Translations under genes and position numbers: made by a program
Source of the DNA: an uncultured Flavobacteriaceae bacterium
GTDB lineage: Bacteria > Bacteroidota > Bacteroidia > Flavobacteriales > Flavobacteriaceae
Length of the DNA: 64,000 nt
Assembly: GCA_905479475.1 (NCBI GenBank)
Contig: CAJQMT010000028.1
Span: forward strand, 1-64,000
Direction: 5' to 3'
Shown: one piece after another, positions 1 to 9,778 of the stretch
How the letters are laid out: the number at the start of each line of letters is the position of its first letter
Numbering within the stretch: the stretch's first letter is position 1
Notes under the pieces: model-generated
What the model saw: only the letters and a program-made list of their open reading frames with translations
The model's database searches: none
What the model was told of the DNA's origin: nothing

Positions 1-637
1 CCTCCACAGAAAAATCTCCGCTACTCAACGTTTGCAAATCTTTCAATGCAAATTTTCGTTCCAAAGAAGCATGATACAATTTTCGAACATTGTGTTTCGG
101 GTGTGTCAATTTTTTTGCGAGCTCTCCATCGTTGGTGAATAAAAGCAAACCTGTTGTATTCCTATCCAAACGACCCACAGGATAAATCCGTTCTTTGGTC
201 GCCATCTGTACCAATTCCATTACGGTTTTACGTCCTCTGTCGTCGTCCATAGTGGTGATGTAGTTTTTGGGTTTGTTCAACAAAACATAACGTTTCGTTT
301 CTGGATTGATCAAAGAACCCTCAAAACGAACCTCATCGGTCAACTGAACCTTATAGCCCATTTCAGTTATTACCTTTCCATTGACCATAGCAGAACCGGC
401 AGCAATCAATACATCTGCTTCTCTACGTGAGCAAATTCCAGAATTGGAAATGTATTTGTTCAAACGTATTCCCTCACTTTCGTTCTTTTGAACAGGCTTG
501 GCCTCTGCTTTGTTCTCAAATTTACTTGGGCGTTTTTTATAATTCCCAGTGTTTTTCTTCGAAAAAGAAGTTGCATTGCTTTTCTTATTTTTACCACCTT
601 GTTGTCGTCCTCTCGACGAGTTTCTTTCTGTACTCAT
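1..637 (-). CDS. Pseudouridine synthase, RsuA/RluB family (C-terminus truncated by window edge)
   Basis: Minus-strand translation from ATG at 637: low-complexity basic N-terminus, then S4-like IRLNKYISNSGICSRREADVLIAAGSAMVNG and catalytic-type YPVGRLDRNTTGLLLFTNDGELAKKLTHP; frame open to base 1. Confidence 0.9.
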   Translation of the reverse strand, partial: MSTERNSSRGRQQGGKNKKSNATSFSKKNTGNYKKRPSKFENKAEAKPVQKNESEGIRLNKYISNSGICSRREADVLIAAGSAMVNGKVITEMGYKVQLTDEVRFEGSLINPETKRYVLLNKPKNYITTMDDDRGRKTVMELVQMATKERIYPVGRLDRNTTGLLLFTNDGELAKKLTHPKHNVRKLYHASLERKFALKDLQTLSSGDFSVE

Positions 638-660
638 GAATCAATGATTTATTTTTTTTG

Positions 661-668
661 CAAAAGTA
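661..668 (-). promoter_or_regulatory. Bacteroidota -7 box TACTTTTG upstream of pseudouridine synthase
   Basis: CAAAAGTA on + strand matches TAnnTTTG on minus, about 24 nt upstream of ATG. Confidence 0.45.
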
Positions 669-706
669 CGCTTTTGCTGTGAGTTATGTTTGTTGTTCTC
701 TAAAAA

Positions 707-1636
707 CTATATTTTTTCTAAAATCCGAGAAATGAGGACAGAGGTATCAATCAAAAACAAACTAAATACTCCCAAAACAATGAGAAATTTCAAAATATTA
801 TGCAAAAAACCGTACGCTTTTTTGGACTGAACTTTCCAAAGCAAGAGTAAAAAAATGAATAAAGAAAAGAACACGAGGTAAAAATAATATTTCATCGCTC
901 CAATTTCAGGATACCCCCACAAGAGATAGACGGGATTCAAAGCAAACAAGACTAATATTGTGATGATTCTTTTGGTCACTCGCTCACCGTATATCACCGG
1001 AATTTTACGATAATTCATTGCAAAGGCACCCTGAATATTTTCCAAATCTTTCACGAGTTCCCGAACGGATAAAATAAAAAATAAAAAGGCCGCATGGATA
1101 ATTATGAGCTCAGAAATGTATTTGTGGTACACAAATATGACAAAAAAAGGCATCATGGCCAAGCTCGATGCGCTTACCAATCCTACCCAAGGCCTCTTTT
1201 TTAACTTGTGAGAATACAGCCAAATCAAAAAGATATAGCTAGCAAAAAACAAAGCAGCACGCCAAGAAACTACAAAACTCAACAGAAATCCGATTGCATT
1301 GCACAAAAAATAGATTTTCAACTTCAATCCCTGAGGGACAAAATTATCAATCCGAGATTTTAAAGGCTTGTTGATACGATCTAATTCTGTGTCGTAAAAA
1401 TCATTGATAATGTAACCTGCTGCAATGACCAAACTTGTTGAAATAACCGTTAGAAAAAGATCTACATCAAAAATCACGGCAGTGACCGATTCGTTGGCAT
1501 TGAATATAAAAATAGAAGTCAAATACTGAGCAATGACCACTATTAAAATATTGTAGCCACGCATAACAGAAAGCAATCCAATTAAGAAGTAATAAGGTGG
1601 GTATTGCGCTCTTTTGTTGCCCTTAGGTGTTGCCAT
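707..1636 (-). CDS. UbiA-family prenyltransferase (geranylgeranylglycerol-phosphate geranylgeranyltransferase-like)
   Basis: Multi-TM protein with NDFYDTELDRINKP motif typical of UbiA prenyltransferases. Confidence 0.8.
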   Translation of the reverse strand: MATPKGNKRAQYPPYYFLIGLLSVMRGYNILIVVIAQYLTSIFIFNANESVTAVIFDVDLFLTVISTSLVIAAGYIINDFYDTELDRINKPLKSRIDNFVPQGLKLKIYFLCNAIGFLLSFVVSWRAALFFASYIFLIWLYSHKLKKRPWVGLVSASSLAMMPFFVIFVYHKYISELIIIHAAFLFFILSVRELVKDLENIQGAFAMNYRKIPVIYGERVTKRIITILVLFALNPVYLLWGYPEIGAMKYYFYLVFFSLFIFLLLLWKVQSKKAYGFLHNILKFLIVLGVFSLFLIDTSVLISRILEKI

Positions 1637-1641
1637 TTTAT

Positions 1642-2568
1642 TTAGAATCGATACACTAGTTCTAAATTGTAGTCTTTTAGCTGCTTTTGCACTTTTTCAT
1701 AATCTTTGGCAAATCCTAAAATATAACCGCCTCCTCCCGAGCCGCAAAGCTTGAGATAATAGTCGTTTGATTCGATTCCTTGCTTCCACAAATGATGGAA
1801 AGCATTAGGAATCATGGGTTTGAAATTTTCCAACACCACTTTGGACAAATGCTTCATATTAGAAAACAACGATGTTACATCACCGTGTAAAAAATCTTTG
1901 ATACAAGAATTAGTATGCTTTGCAAACTCTTCACTAAACATTTTCCGGAACCCTTCATTTTTCATCTTGTTCATAAAAATAGAAACCATAGGTTCCGTTT
2001 CGCCTATAATTTTTGAGTCCAACAAAAACACGGCCGCTTTGCTGTTTTTTTGATAAGGAATTCCTGTAGCCTCCAAACTCGTGGATGAGTTGATCAAAAT
2101 AGGCAAACTCAAATAACTATTCAATGGATCGAGCCCAGAACTATTCCCATGAAAAAAAGATTCCATCAATGAGAAAATCTGTTTGAGTTTTAGCAATTTC
2201 TCTTTGGTCAAATTTTCTAAAACCGTGATTTTATTTTCAGCATACTTGTCATACACAGCGGCTACCAAAGCCCCAGAACTTCCAACACCATAGCCTTGAG
2301 GTATGCTCGAGTCGAAATACATCCCTTTGTCTAAATCTCGTTGAAACAAGTCCAATTCAAAAGAAACCAAGTCCGACGTCAACGTCGCTAAGTATTTTTG
2401 AAATTTTTGTAGATTAGTATTCGATTCGATCGTCTTCTGAGTTGGAGATGACTCCATTTTTAAGGCTCCTTGATAATGGTTGTAAGGAATCGCCAATCCT
2501 TTAGAATCTTTGATAATCCCATATTCGCCAAATAATAAGATTTTGGCATAAAACAAAGGTCCCGTCAT
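1642..2568 (-). CDS. GHMP kinase, mevalonate kinase-like
   Basis: PQGYGVGSSGALVAAVYDKY GHMP motif and C-terminal CGSGGGGYILGF. Confidence 0.85.
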   Translation of the reverse strand: MTGPLFYAKILLFGEYGIIKDSKGLAIPYNHYQGALKMESSPTQKTIESNTNLQKFQKYLATLTSDLVSFELDLFQRDLDKGMYFDSSIPQGYGVGSSGALVAAVYDKYAENKITVLENLTKEKLLKLKQIFSLMESFFHGNSSGLDPLNSYLSLPILINSSTSLEATGIPYQKNSKAAVFLLDSKIIGETEPMVSIFMNKMKNEGFRKMFSEEFAKHTNSCIKDFLHGDVTSLFSNMKHLSKVVLENFKPMIPNAFHHLWKQGIESNDYYLKLCGSGGGGYILGFAKDYEKVQKQLKDYNLELVYRF

Positions 2569-2595
2569 AAACTGTAAATTGTGCTATTACACGCA

Positions 2596-2603
2596 CAAAG
2601 ATA
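2596..2603 (-). promoter_or_regulatory. -7 box TATCTTTG upstream of mevalonate kinase
   Basis: CAAAGATA on + strand, ~28 nt upstream of the start codon. Confidence 0.5.
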
Positions 2604-2711
2604 CATCTTTTTAACAGATATCCCTTTTGCTATATTGAGAAGCTCTCATCTTGCGTAAAACAAAGTTTTCAAAAACAGATAGACTTCTATTGTCTTCAAA
2701 ATATTTTGTAT

Positions 2712-3800
2712 TTAAATAGCAGTTATTTCTTGAGCCCCCTGCCCCACGTGATCGTGAATAAAATGCTTATTTTGACAAAATGCTGCCAGTTCTTTTTCGA
2801 TAAAACGCTGCACCTCTTCTTTTTCATTTTCCGGATATAACAAATGTACATTTGCTCCCGCATCTAAGGTAAAACAAACGTTCGAGTCATTGGTTGTTCT
2901 ATAATCCCAAATACGCTGGATAATTTCCAAAGTATTGGGTTTCATCAAAATAAAATAAGGATGACTTGTCAACATCATAGCGTGTAAAGTAAGTGCTTCA
3001 CTTTCTACCAACGCAATAAAATCTTTTACAGCTCCTTCTTTCAAAAATGTTTTGATTTTCGAAATATTTTCTCCCGCTTGTACAAATCGATTTTGAGCAT
3101 ACGCATGCTCAAACATCAAATTATGTCCTACTGTACTACTCACTTGTTTTTCCCCCTTATCCACCAACAATATGGTGTCTTGGTAATTCTTAAACACAGG
3201 AGCAATTTCTTCGTTAAAATCAACCCCATACAAATCGGAACTCCCTGCAATATCTTTGTGCACTCCCCAAACTACCAAGGAACCTTTCACACTTCTACAA
3301 GCACTTCCAGATCCCAAACGGGCTAAAAAAGAAGCCTTCTTATAAAAATAATCTTCTGAAATTTCTGGTGAAAGCAACTTTTCAATACTCATCAAACACA
3401 TTGCCAAAGCACTCATTCCACTAGCGGAAGAAGCAATTCCACTACTATGCGGAAAAGAATTTTTTGAAAAAATGGTGAAATGGTACTCTTTTAAAAAAGG
3501 CACATAAGCTTGAATACGTTCAAAAAACTTTTGAATTTTAGGCTTGAATGCTTCGTTCTTTTCTCCTTCAAAAACAATCTCAAAACTAAAATCACCCTCT
3601 GTTTTCTTCTTTTCAAAAACCATTTCCGTAGTCGTATGGCAGTTGTTGAGCGTAAAACTAATAGAAGTGTTTTCTGGCAATTGTGGCTCTTTTTTTCCCC
3701 AGTATTTCACCAAAGCAATATTACTTGGGGTTTGCCAAGCAACCTTCCCTTTTTCTATATTTCCTAAAACTCCTTTTACTCTAAAATCTGTTGTTTTCAA
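2712..3800 (-). CDS. mvaD: Diphosphomevalonate decarboxylase
   Basis: WQTPSNIALVKYWGKK, PHSSGIASSASGMSALA and LDAGANVHLLYP motifs. The ORF track start (3959) overlaps the divergent gene; a TTG start at 3800 just downstream of a -7 box is more plausible. Confidence 0.85.
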   Translation of the reverse strand: MKTTDFRVKGVLGNIEKGKVAWQTPSNIALVKYWGKKEPQLPENTSISFTLNNCHTTTEMVFEKKKTEGDFSFEIVFEGEKNEAFKPKIQKFFERIQAYVPFLKEYHFTIFSKNSFPHSSGIASSASGMSALAMCLMSIEKLLSPEISEDYFYKKASFLARLGSGSACRSVKGSLVVWGVHKDIAGSSDLYGVDFNEEIAPVFKNYQDTILLVDKGEKQVSSTVGHNLMFEHAYAQNRFVQAGENISKIKTFLKEGAVKDFIALVESEALTLHAMMLTSHPYFILMKPNTLEIIQRIWDYRTTNDSNVCFTLDAGANVHLLYPENEKEEVQRFIEKELAAFCQNKHFIHDHVGQGAQEITAI

Positions 3801-3817
3801 ACGGTGGCATTTTGGAG

Positions 3818-3825
3818 CAAATATA
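3818..3825 (-). promoter_or_regulatory. -7 box TATATTTG (mvaD side of divergent promoter)
   Basis: CAAATATA on + strand. Confidence 0.5.
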
Positions 3826-3857
3826 ACGAACTCATCTCTTTTCGTTTCTTTTTTAGT

Positions 3858-3865
3858 TATTTTTG
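3858..3865 (+). promoter_or_regulatory. -7 box TATTTTTG (thiamine diphosphokinase side)
   Basis: TAnnTTTG match ending 5 nt before the ATG at 3871. Confidence 0.45.
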
Positions 3866-3870
3866 TAGCG

Positions 3871-4485
3871 ATGGTATCAAAAAAAGCTTTTCTACTTCTA
3901 AACGGAACCCCTCCAAAATCATTTCCCGACCTATCGAAATACGATTTGGTGTGTGCCATTGATGGAGGTTACAACCATCTCAAAAAACAAAACATCCAAC
4001 CCGATTTGGTCACAGGAGATTTTGATTCTATAGAACACATTCCTGAAAACATAAAAGTAATACCGACACCTGATCAAAATTTTACAGATTTTCACAAGGC
4101 ACTGCAAATCTTACATGTACGTAGTTTCCTCGAAATTGATATCTATGGAGGAACGGGAAAAGAACAGGATCATTTTTTGGGAAATCTCAGTACTGCATTG
4201 GAATGGAAAAAAAAACTCAAACTGACCTTCTTTGACGATTTTGGCAAGTTCTTTTTATTAGACAAAATATTCAAGGAGAAAAATGTTTTGAACCAAACGA
4301 TTTCTTTAATTCCTTTCCCAAGCGCTCATGGAATTTCAACCAAAGGATTGCGCTACCCTTTGAATAAAGAAACGCTGGTTTTAGGGCAACGCATCGGAAC
4401 GCGCAACAAAGCAGTACTGCACAATATCTCCATCTCCTATGAAAAAGGAGCACTTTTCATTTTTATAAGCAACGAAAAAACATGA
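3871..4485 (+). CDS. Thiamine diphosphokinase
   Basis: FLLLNGTPPKSFPDL...DLVCAIDGGYNHLKKQNIQPDLVTGDFDSI and GTGKEQDHFLGNL motifs; start trimmed from ORF track start at 3544. Confidence 0.85.
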   Translation: MVSKKAFLLLNGTPPKSFPDLSKYDLVCAIDGGYNHLKKQNIQPDLVTGDFDSIEHIPENIKVIPTPDQNFTDFHKALQILHVRSFLEIDIYGGTGKEQDHFLGNLSTALEWKKKLKLTFFDDFGKFFLLDKIFKEKNVLNQTISLIPFPSAHGISTKGLRYPLNKETLVLGQRIGTRNKAVLHNISISYEKGALFIFISNEKT

Positions 4486-4727
4486 CGACAAAAAAAATAA
4501 AATTGATTTGGGATTTTAGAGGGCTCACGGGTCTTGGAACTGCAAAACACCACTGCATTCACCTGAAAGAATTTGCGGAAATCGAAAAATTGGATTTTCA
4601 TGAAATCAACACTTTCGAAATTTCCGAAATGCACACCATCGCTTTTATCATTGTGAACGAGAAAGACATGAAAACTTATCGAGACGCATTGAAACCCCAT
4701 CGTGGCCAACTTGCAAGCGACTCTTAA
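4482..4727 (+). CDS. Small conserved-looking hypothetical protein
   Basis: 81-aa ORF with ATGA overlap to the upstream CDS. Confidence 0.6.
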   Translation: MTTKKIKLIWDFRGLTGLGTAKHHCIHLKEFAEIEKLDFHEINTFEISEMHTIAFIIVNEKDMKTYRDALKPHRGQLASDS

Positions 4728-4779
4728 AAATTCTCTTCCTTGCTGTATCAAGTATATTTTTGATTATTTTTATAGCCAT

Positions 4780-7647
4780 ATGAAATGGATCCAATCGTAC
4801 CTCGCTGTCTTACCGCTTTTTCTTTTTTCTACCTTGAAAGGGCAAGATTTAGGGAACCATCCGTCAACTATTGATTGGATGCACATTGATTCTCAAAGTG
4901 CCCGTATCATTTACCCATCAAACAATGAAAAAGAAGCCAGGCGCATTGCAGACATCGTGGAATACTTGCAAAAAAATGGAACCACATCCATTGGAGAACA
5001 GACAGAAAAAATCGACATCATTTTACAAACCCAACAGGTTATTTCCAATGGTTTTGTAACACTCGCTCCTTTTCGCAGCGAATTTTTTGGAACGGCACCT
5101 CAAAATTTTTCTAGGTTGGGTTCGACAGACTGGTTAGATTTATTGGCCATACACGAATATAGACATGTTTTACAATACACCAATGCTAAAAATGGAGGCA
5201 CAAAACTCATGCATATCATCAGTGGAGAAAGTGGTTGGGCAGGCGTCTTAGGATTGCGCATACCTCCTTGGTATTTTGAAGGAGATGCTGTTTTGGCAGA
5301 AACCCTCTTTTCAAAACACGGACGAGGAAGAACACCTTCTTTTTTCAAAGAGCAAAGAGCCCTATTGTTACAAGACCAAATATACGCTTACAACAAAGCT
5401 AGAAATGGCTCTTTCAAAGACCTTGTGCCAAATCATTATCCCATGGGTTTTGTGCTCATGAATCATTTGAGAAACCACTATGGCATTGCAACGGGGAAAA
5501 ATATTTTATTCGACGCAGGAAAGCGACTCATCGGCACGTCCTCCTTCTCATACGCAGTAAAAAAACACACAGGAAAAACAAGTGAAGAGCTGTATGATGA
5601 AACCTACCAAAGATTACAAGTAAAATTTCAGAAAGAGGCTGCTGCACTCTCTTTGACTACTGGAGTAAACATAAGTTCCTCAAATAATATATTGAGTCAG
5701 TATCTATTTCCCGAATACACCCATGACAGCGCCATTGTTTGCCTCAAAACAAGCCTTGACCAAACCCCTCGAATTGTGTTGCTTAAAAATGGAAAAGAGA
5801 CAAAACTCACCAATGTGGGTATAACTTCACAAAATTTCCTTTCGCTCAAAAAAGACAATTTAGCTTGGACGGAATACCAAAGAGACCTCAGAAGAGGAAA
5901 TCAAAACTACAGCAACATCGTCGGCTACAATCTTCGCACAAAACAAAAGAAAACCCTGACCAAAAAAGGGAAGTTTTTTTCTCCTCAGTACGCTCAAAAC
6001 GGCAAACAAATAATCGCCGTAGAAGCCAATGAAAATTTAGAGAACAGACTTGTAGTTATCGACGCTTCAACTGGGACTGTTTTGACAGCAATTCCCAATC
6101 CACAAAACCATTTTCTAAGTTTCCCAAAGTGGGGAAATCAAGATCGATCTGCCATCTTTTTAGCGAGACATCGTTCTAAAATTGCTTTTTTTCAACACCA
6201 TTTCCAAACCCATAAAACCCAACAACTGACAGCATGGACGGAACACACCATCGGTTCCTTTACTCTTTCGGAAAATACCGTTGTTTTCAGTGCCTCCTTC
6301 TCTGGTATTGACAATATTTACTCCTTTGAACTCGACAATCCTCGAGAAATCAAACAGCTCACTTCGGTTCAAACGGGAGCGTATATGCCTGTTTTAAGAA
6401 ATGATGCGTCCTTGGTTTTTAGTGAATTTACCACAAAGGGGCATGTGTTAACAACCCTAAATCGCATCCATGCAAAAAATAAAAAAACCTTGATAGAAGC
6501 GCCCGTTTCACAAAAGCAATACGCGATCAAAACCACAGAATACGAGTCCAATATTTTAGATAAAATTCCAGAGAACAGCTACCAGCCCAAGCCTTACAAA
6601 GGCTTTTTCAAAGGCCTAAAATTTCACAGTTGGGGACTCATCAGTGCTACAAATATTTCAAGCAACGCGGGTCTCAATCTAAAATTTCAAAACATTTTGA
6701 GTAACTTTTCAGCCAGTGGATACGCCTACTACAATGTGAACGAGAAACGATCGAGCTATGAAGCCAACCTCACTTACAGTCGCTATTTTTTAGAAATCAA
6801 TGCAGGGTTTACCTATAAAAACAGGTCCAATATATTTAGATTTCCTTTTGGAATGCAATCGATTGATTTTTCTGAAACCCAGTTTTCAGGAGGTATTTCC
6901 ATTCCGCTTTCAAAAATTCACGGAAACTACTTCCAATCTTTACGATTCGAAACAAAGTATGTGCAACACAAAACGGCAGATTACACCAATACTCCGCTCC
7001 CCTTTGCCCCTTTTGATTTTGGCGCTGTTGAAACTGAATTTACTTTGTCCAACATCCGCCAAACAGCTTTGCAGAATCTAGCCCCAAAGTTCGGACAATA
7101 CCTCAACATTTCTTACAAGCGCAATCTAAAAAATACAGCCATTACACAATGGGCAGCACAGAGTATTCTATTTTTTCCTGGATTGTTTCCAAACCACAGT
7201 ACACAAATCATAGGGGCTTGGCAAAAAGAAAATATCACGGAAAATGCCTATCAGTTTGAGAACACTTTTGCAAGTGCTCGTGGATACGACGGTTTGTTTA
7301 GCGACGCATCTCTCAAAGTTTCTATGAATTATACGTTTCCGATAGCTTATCCCGATTGGGGATTGCAAAACATTACTTACTTCAAAAGGATTCGAGGAAC
7401 GTTTTTTTACGATTACAGCCAACTTATGAGAAACAAAGATGTAATCTTTCAGGGTTCCAACAATTACCAATACCTTCTTCCAAAATCATTGCAACGCAAC
7501 TCCTATGGCGCAGAACTTATTTTTGACAACATTTTTTTCAATTTGATCCCGATACCTATCGGACTTCGTCAAAGCTATCTGCTAGACAAAGATTTGTTTG
7601 CCAATAAAGCCTCCAAATTTGAAGTATTTTTAAGAATCGGATTTTAA
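4780..7647 (+). CDS. Putative secreted/outer-membrane protein with HExxH peptidase-like N-terminus, propeller-like middle and beta-barrel-like C-terminus
   Basis: Signal peptide at MKWIQSYLAVLPLFLFSTLKGQ; HEYRHVLQY...WYFEGDAVLAET; C-terminal alternating barrel-like strands ending in FEVFLRIGF. Confidence 0.8.
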   Translation: MKWIQSYLAVLPLFLFSTLKGQDLGNHPSTIDWMHIDSQSARIIYPSNNEKEARRIADIVEYLQKNGTTSIGEQTEKIDIILQTQQVISNGFVTLAPFRSEFFGTAPQNFSRLGSTDWLDLLAIHEYRHVLQYTNAKNGGTKLMHIISGESGWAGVLGLRIPPWYFEGDAVLAETLFSKHGRGRTPSFFKEQRALLLQDQIYAYNKARNGSFKDLVPNHYPMGFVLMNHLRNHYGIATGKNILFDAGKRLIGTSSFSYAVKKHTGKTSEELYDETYQRLQVKFQKEAAALSLTTGVNISSSNNILSQYLFPEYTHDSAIVCLKTSLDQTPRIVLLKNGKETKLTNVGITSQNFLSLKKDNLAWTEYQRDLRRGNQNYSNIVGYNLRTKQKKTLTKKGKFFSPQYAQNGKQIIAVEANENLENRLVVIDASTGTVLTAIPNPQNHFLSFPKWGNQDRSAIFLARHRSKIAFFQHHFQTHKTQQLTAWTEHTIGSFTLSENTVVFSASFSGIDNIYSFELDNPREIKQLTSVQTGAYMPVLRNDASLVFSEFTTKGHVLTTLNRIHAKNKKTLIEAPVSQKQYAIKTTEYESNILDKIPENSYQPKPYKGFFKGLKFHSWGLISATNISSNAGLNLKFQNILSNFSASGYAYYNVNEKRSSYEANLTYSRYFLEINAGFTYKNRSNIFRFPFGMQSIDFSETQFSGGISIPLSKIHGNYFQSLRFETKYVQHKTADYTNTPLPFAPFDFGAVETEFTLSNIRQTALQNLAPKFGQYLNISYKRNLKNTAITQWAAQSILFFPGLFPNHSTQIIGAWQKENITENAYQFENTFASARGYDGLFSDASLKVSMNYTFPIAYPDWGLQNITYFKRIRGTFFYDYSQLMRNKDVIFQGSNNYQYLLPKSLQRNSYGAELIFDNIFFNLIPIPIGLRQSYLLDKDLFANKASKFEVFLRIGF

Positions 7648-8864
7648 GAAGATTCTTCTGCCAACGCTTTTCCGATTAAGTAACCACCTGTCCATGCGTT
7701 CTGAAAATTAAACCCTCCCGTAACAGCATCGATGTTGAGTACTTCCCCTGCAAAAAACAAATTTTTATGGAGTTTGCTTTCAAAACGTTTGAAGTTTATC
7801 TCTTTCAAATCAATCCCTCCCGCTGTGACAAATTCCTCTTTGAAAGTACTTTTACCGTTCGCTTGAAAGACCCCATTGGTCAGATGCTGAGCGATGGCTT
7901 CTATTTTTTTATTGGACAAATCTGCCCATCTACTTTGTGGATCCAAACCGACGGTTACCACAAAGCGCTCCCACAATCTTTTGGAAATAGCTTCCAAAGG
8001 AGATCGCAATGCAATTTGCTTTTTTGTGTTGGCTTTTTTTGTTTTTTGTAATTCTTGAACGACCTGTCCAAAACTCTTTGAAACCCAATTGACCTGCACT
8101 TGATACTCGTAGTTTTTTTCTGCCAAAAGACGTGCTCCAAAAGCAGACAATTTCAATACTGCAGGGCCACTTAATCCCCAATGTGTAATCAACAAAGGAC
8201 CGGTGGTCTCCAATTTTGTACCTACCAAACGAACCGTAGCATGCGGAACTGAAACTCCTAATAGATCTGTGAGTCTGCTGTCTTTGATATTGAAAGTAAA
8301 CAAAGAGGGTACGGGCTGGATGATGCTATGCTGTAAGGAACGAACCAGCTCCCAAACACGTTTGCTGCTACCCGCAGTGATGACTATTTTGTTGGCGTTA
8401 AAATTTCCTTTGGAAGTTTGCACGGACCAACCTTCTTCATTTTTCAAAATTTGATTGACACCATAATTGGTCAATACTTCAATCCCTAAATCATCGACCT
8501 GCTTTTGAAAACAATCGAGTATGCTTTGCGAGGAATTGGACGTTGGAAAAACACGGTTGTCTTTTTCAATTTTTAAGGGAACGCCACGACTTTCAAACCA
8601 TTCCATGGTATCTCCTGTCATAAACTGATGAAAAGGGCCCAACAATTCCTTTTTTCCTCTCGGATAAAACGCGCATAAATCTTTGGGGACAAAACAAGCG
8701 TGCGTCACGTTGCACCTGCCACCTCCTGATATTTTTACTTTTTGAAGCACTTCTTTTCCTTTTTCGAGAATCACCACCTTCAAAGAAGGGTTGTTTTCTT
8801 TGGCCGTAATGGCAGTAAAGAATCCGGCAGCTCCACCTCCAACAATCACAACATCTTTATGCAT
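7644..8864 (-). CDS. FAD-dependent oxidoreductase, BaiN/HI0933 family
   Basis: VVIVGGGAAGFFTAITAKE, KISGGGRCNVTH, C-terminal FAGEVLNIDAVTGGFNFQNAWTGGYLIG. Confidence 0.9.
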   Translation of the reverse strand: MHKDVVIVGGGAAGFFTAITAKENNPSLKVVILEKGKEVLQKVKISGGGRCNVTHACFVPKDLCAFYPRGKKELLGPFHQFMTGDTMEWFESRGVPLKIEKDNRVFPTSNSSQSILDCFQKQVDDLGIEVLTNYGVNQILKNEEGWSVQTSKGNFNANKIVITAGSSKRVWELVRSLQHSIIQPVPSLFTFNIKDSRLTDLLGVSVPHATVRLVGTKLETTGPLLITHWGLSGPAVLKLSAFGARLLAEKNYEYQVQVNWVSKSFGQVVQELQKTKKANTKKQIALRSPLEAISKRLWERFVVTVGLDPQSRWADLSNKKIEAIAQHLTNGVFQANGKSTFKEEFVTAGGIDLKEINFKRFESKLHKNLFFAGEVLNIDAVTGGFNFQNAWTGGYLIGKALAEESS

Positions 8865-8866
8865 CG

Positions 8867-9778
8867 CTATTTTTTTTGTAAAATCATGCCTTCGTAAGGC
8901 ACTACAATTTCATATCCTTTGTTCTGAAAATAATCCGGAGTTCGTTGGTCTCCTGTAACCAAAACAAAATCGCCTCCCCAAGCTCCCAAACTTTTTACCA
9001 CACCGAAATAATCTGGAAAGAGTCTTTCTTTGACTGGGGGAATACTCAACAAACCGCTAATAATTTCCTCGTGCTGACAAAGCAACGCTTCAAATTCTGA
9101 CAAGGAAGTTGCTTTTGTGATTTTTTTTGAAATCTCTGAAATTTCAGCAATGTATTTTTCCTTGCTTTTCGCAAGGGACCTGTATGCTTTGATTCCTTCT
9201 TTGCTGTCTTGTTTTTCATTCAAATACACAAAAAACAGCTGATCTTGAAAAGACGGATTGAAAACGAGCGTTTCTACTTCTTGACCATCGGGCAAACGTT
9301 TGTAGTAAATTGGCGCATCATTCTGTGCGCAAGCAATGTCATACCCGCTGCCTCCAAAAGATTTTTGCAATAGCTGAAACGCATCGACTTTTGCCCAAGC
9401 GGCAATGCTATTGATCAAGGTAGAGGAAGTTCCCAAACCCCAATTGTTGGGAAAGGTTAAAAATGTTTGCACAAAAGCACCCGTTCCTTTGCTGAGAAAT
9501 TCGGGGTTCATTTTTTTGGCCTCTAACAGTATTTTTTGCAGAATGACCGTTTCTTTATTCTTATGAGGAAGATGCAATTCAGCTACCTTCAACTCTGCTT
9601 GAAACCACATTTCATTGAGAACAGAAAAACTTTCCCAAATCACAACCGGTCGGTCCAAAGGACTCACTTCTAAGCGCTGCCCAAATTGGGTGGGCAAGGC
9701 AAGAGCAAGAGCGCCGTCCAAAACGGCGTATTCTCCTGTGATTAATAATTTTCCATTGCTGTAAAACCGTTCCATCAA
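8867..9778 (-). CDS. GYDIA-type GHMP kinase (candidate phosphomevalonate kinase)
   Basis: YSNGKLLITGEYAVLDGALALALPT, NNWGLGTSSTLINSIA, GGSGYDIACAQ. Confidence 0.85.
   Translation of the reverse strand: MMERFYSNGKLLITGEYAVLDGALALALPTQFGQRLEVSPLDRPVVIWESFSVLNEMWFQAELKVAELHLPHKNKETVILQKILLEAKKMNPEFLSKGTGAFVQTFLTFPNNWGLGTSSTLINSIAAWAKVDAFQLLQKSFGGSGYDIACAQNDAPIYYKRLPDGQEVETLVFNPSFQDQLFFVYLNEKQDSKEGIKAYRSLAKSKEKYIAEISEISKKITKATSLSEFEALLCQHEEIISGLLSIPPVKERLFPDYFGVVKSLGAWGGDFVLVTGDQRTPDYFQNKGYEIVVPYEGMILQKK

Noticed and set aside
427-682. Two small plus-strand ORFs
   Set aside because: Mostly antisense to the pseudouridine synthase gene, low-complexity hydrophobic shadow reading.
3544-3870. N-terminal extension of the thiamine diphosphokinase ORF
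   Set aside because: Overlaps mvaD antisense and lies upstream of the -7 box; homology-like sequence begins at MVSKKAFLLLNG.
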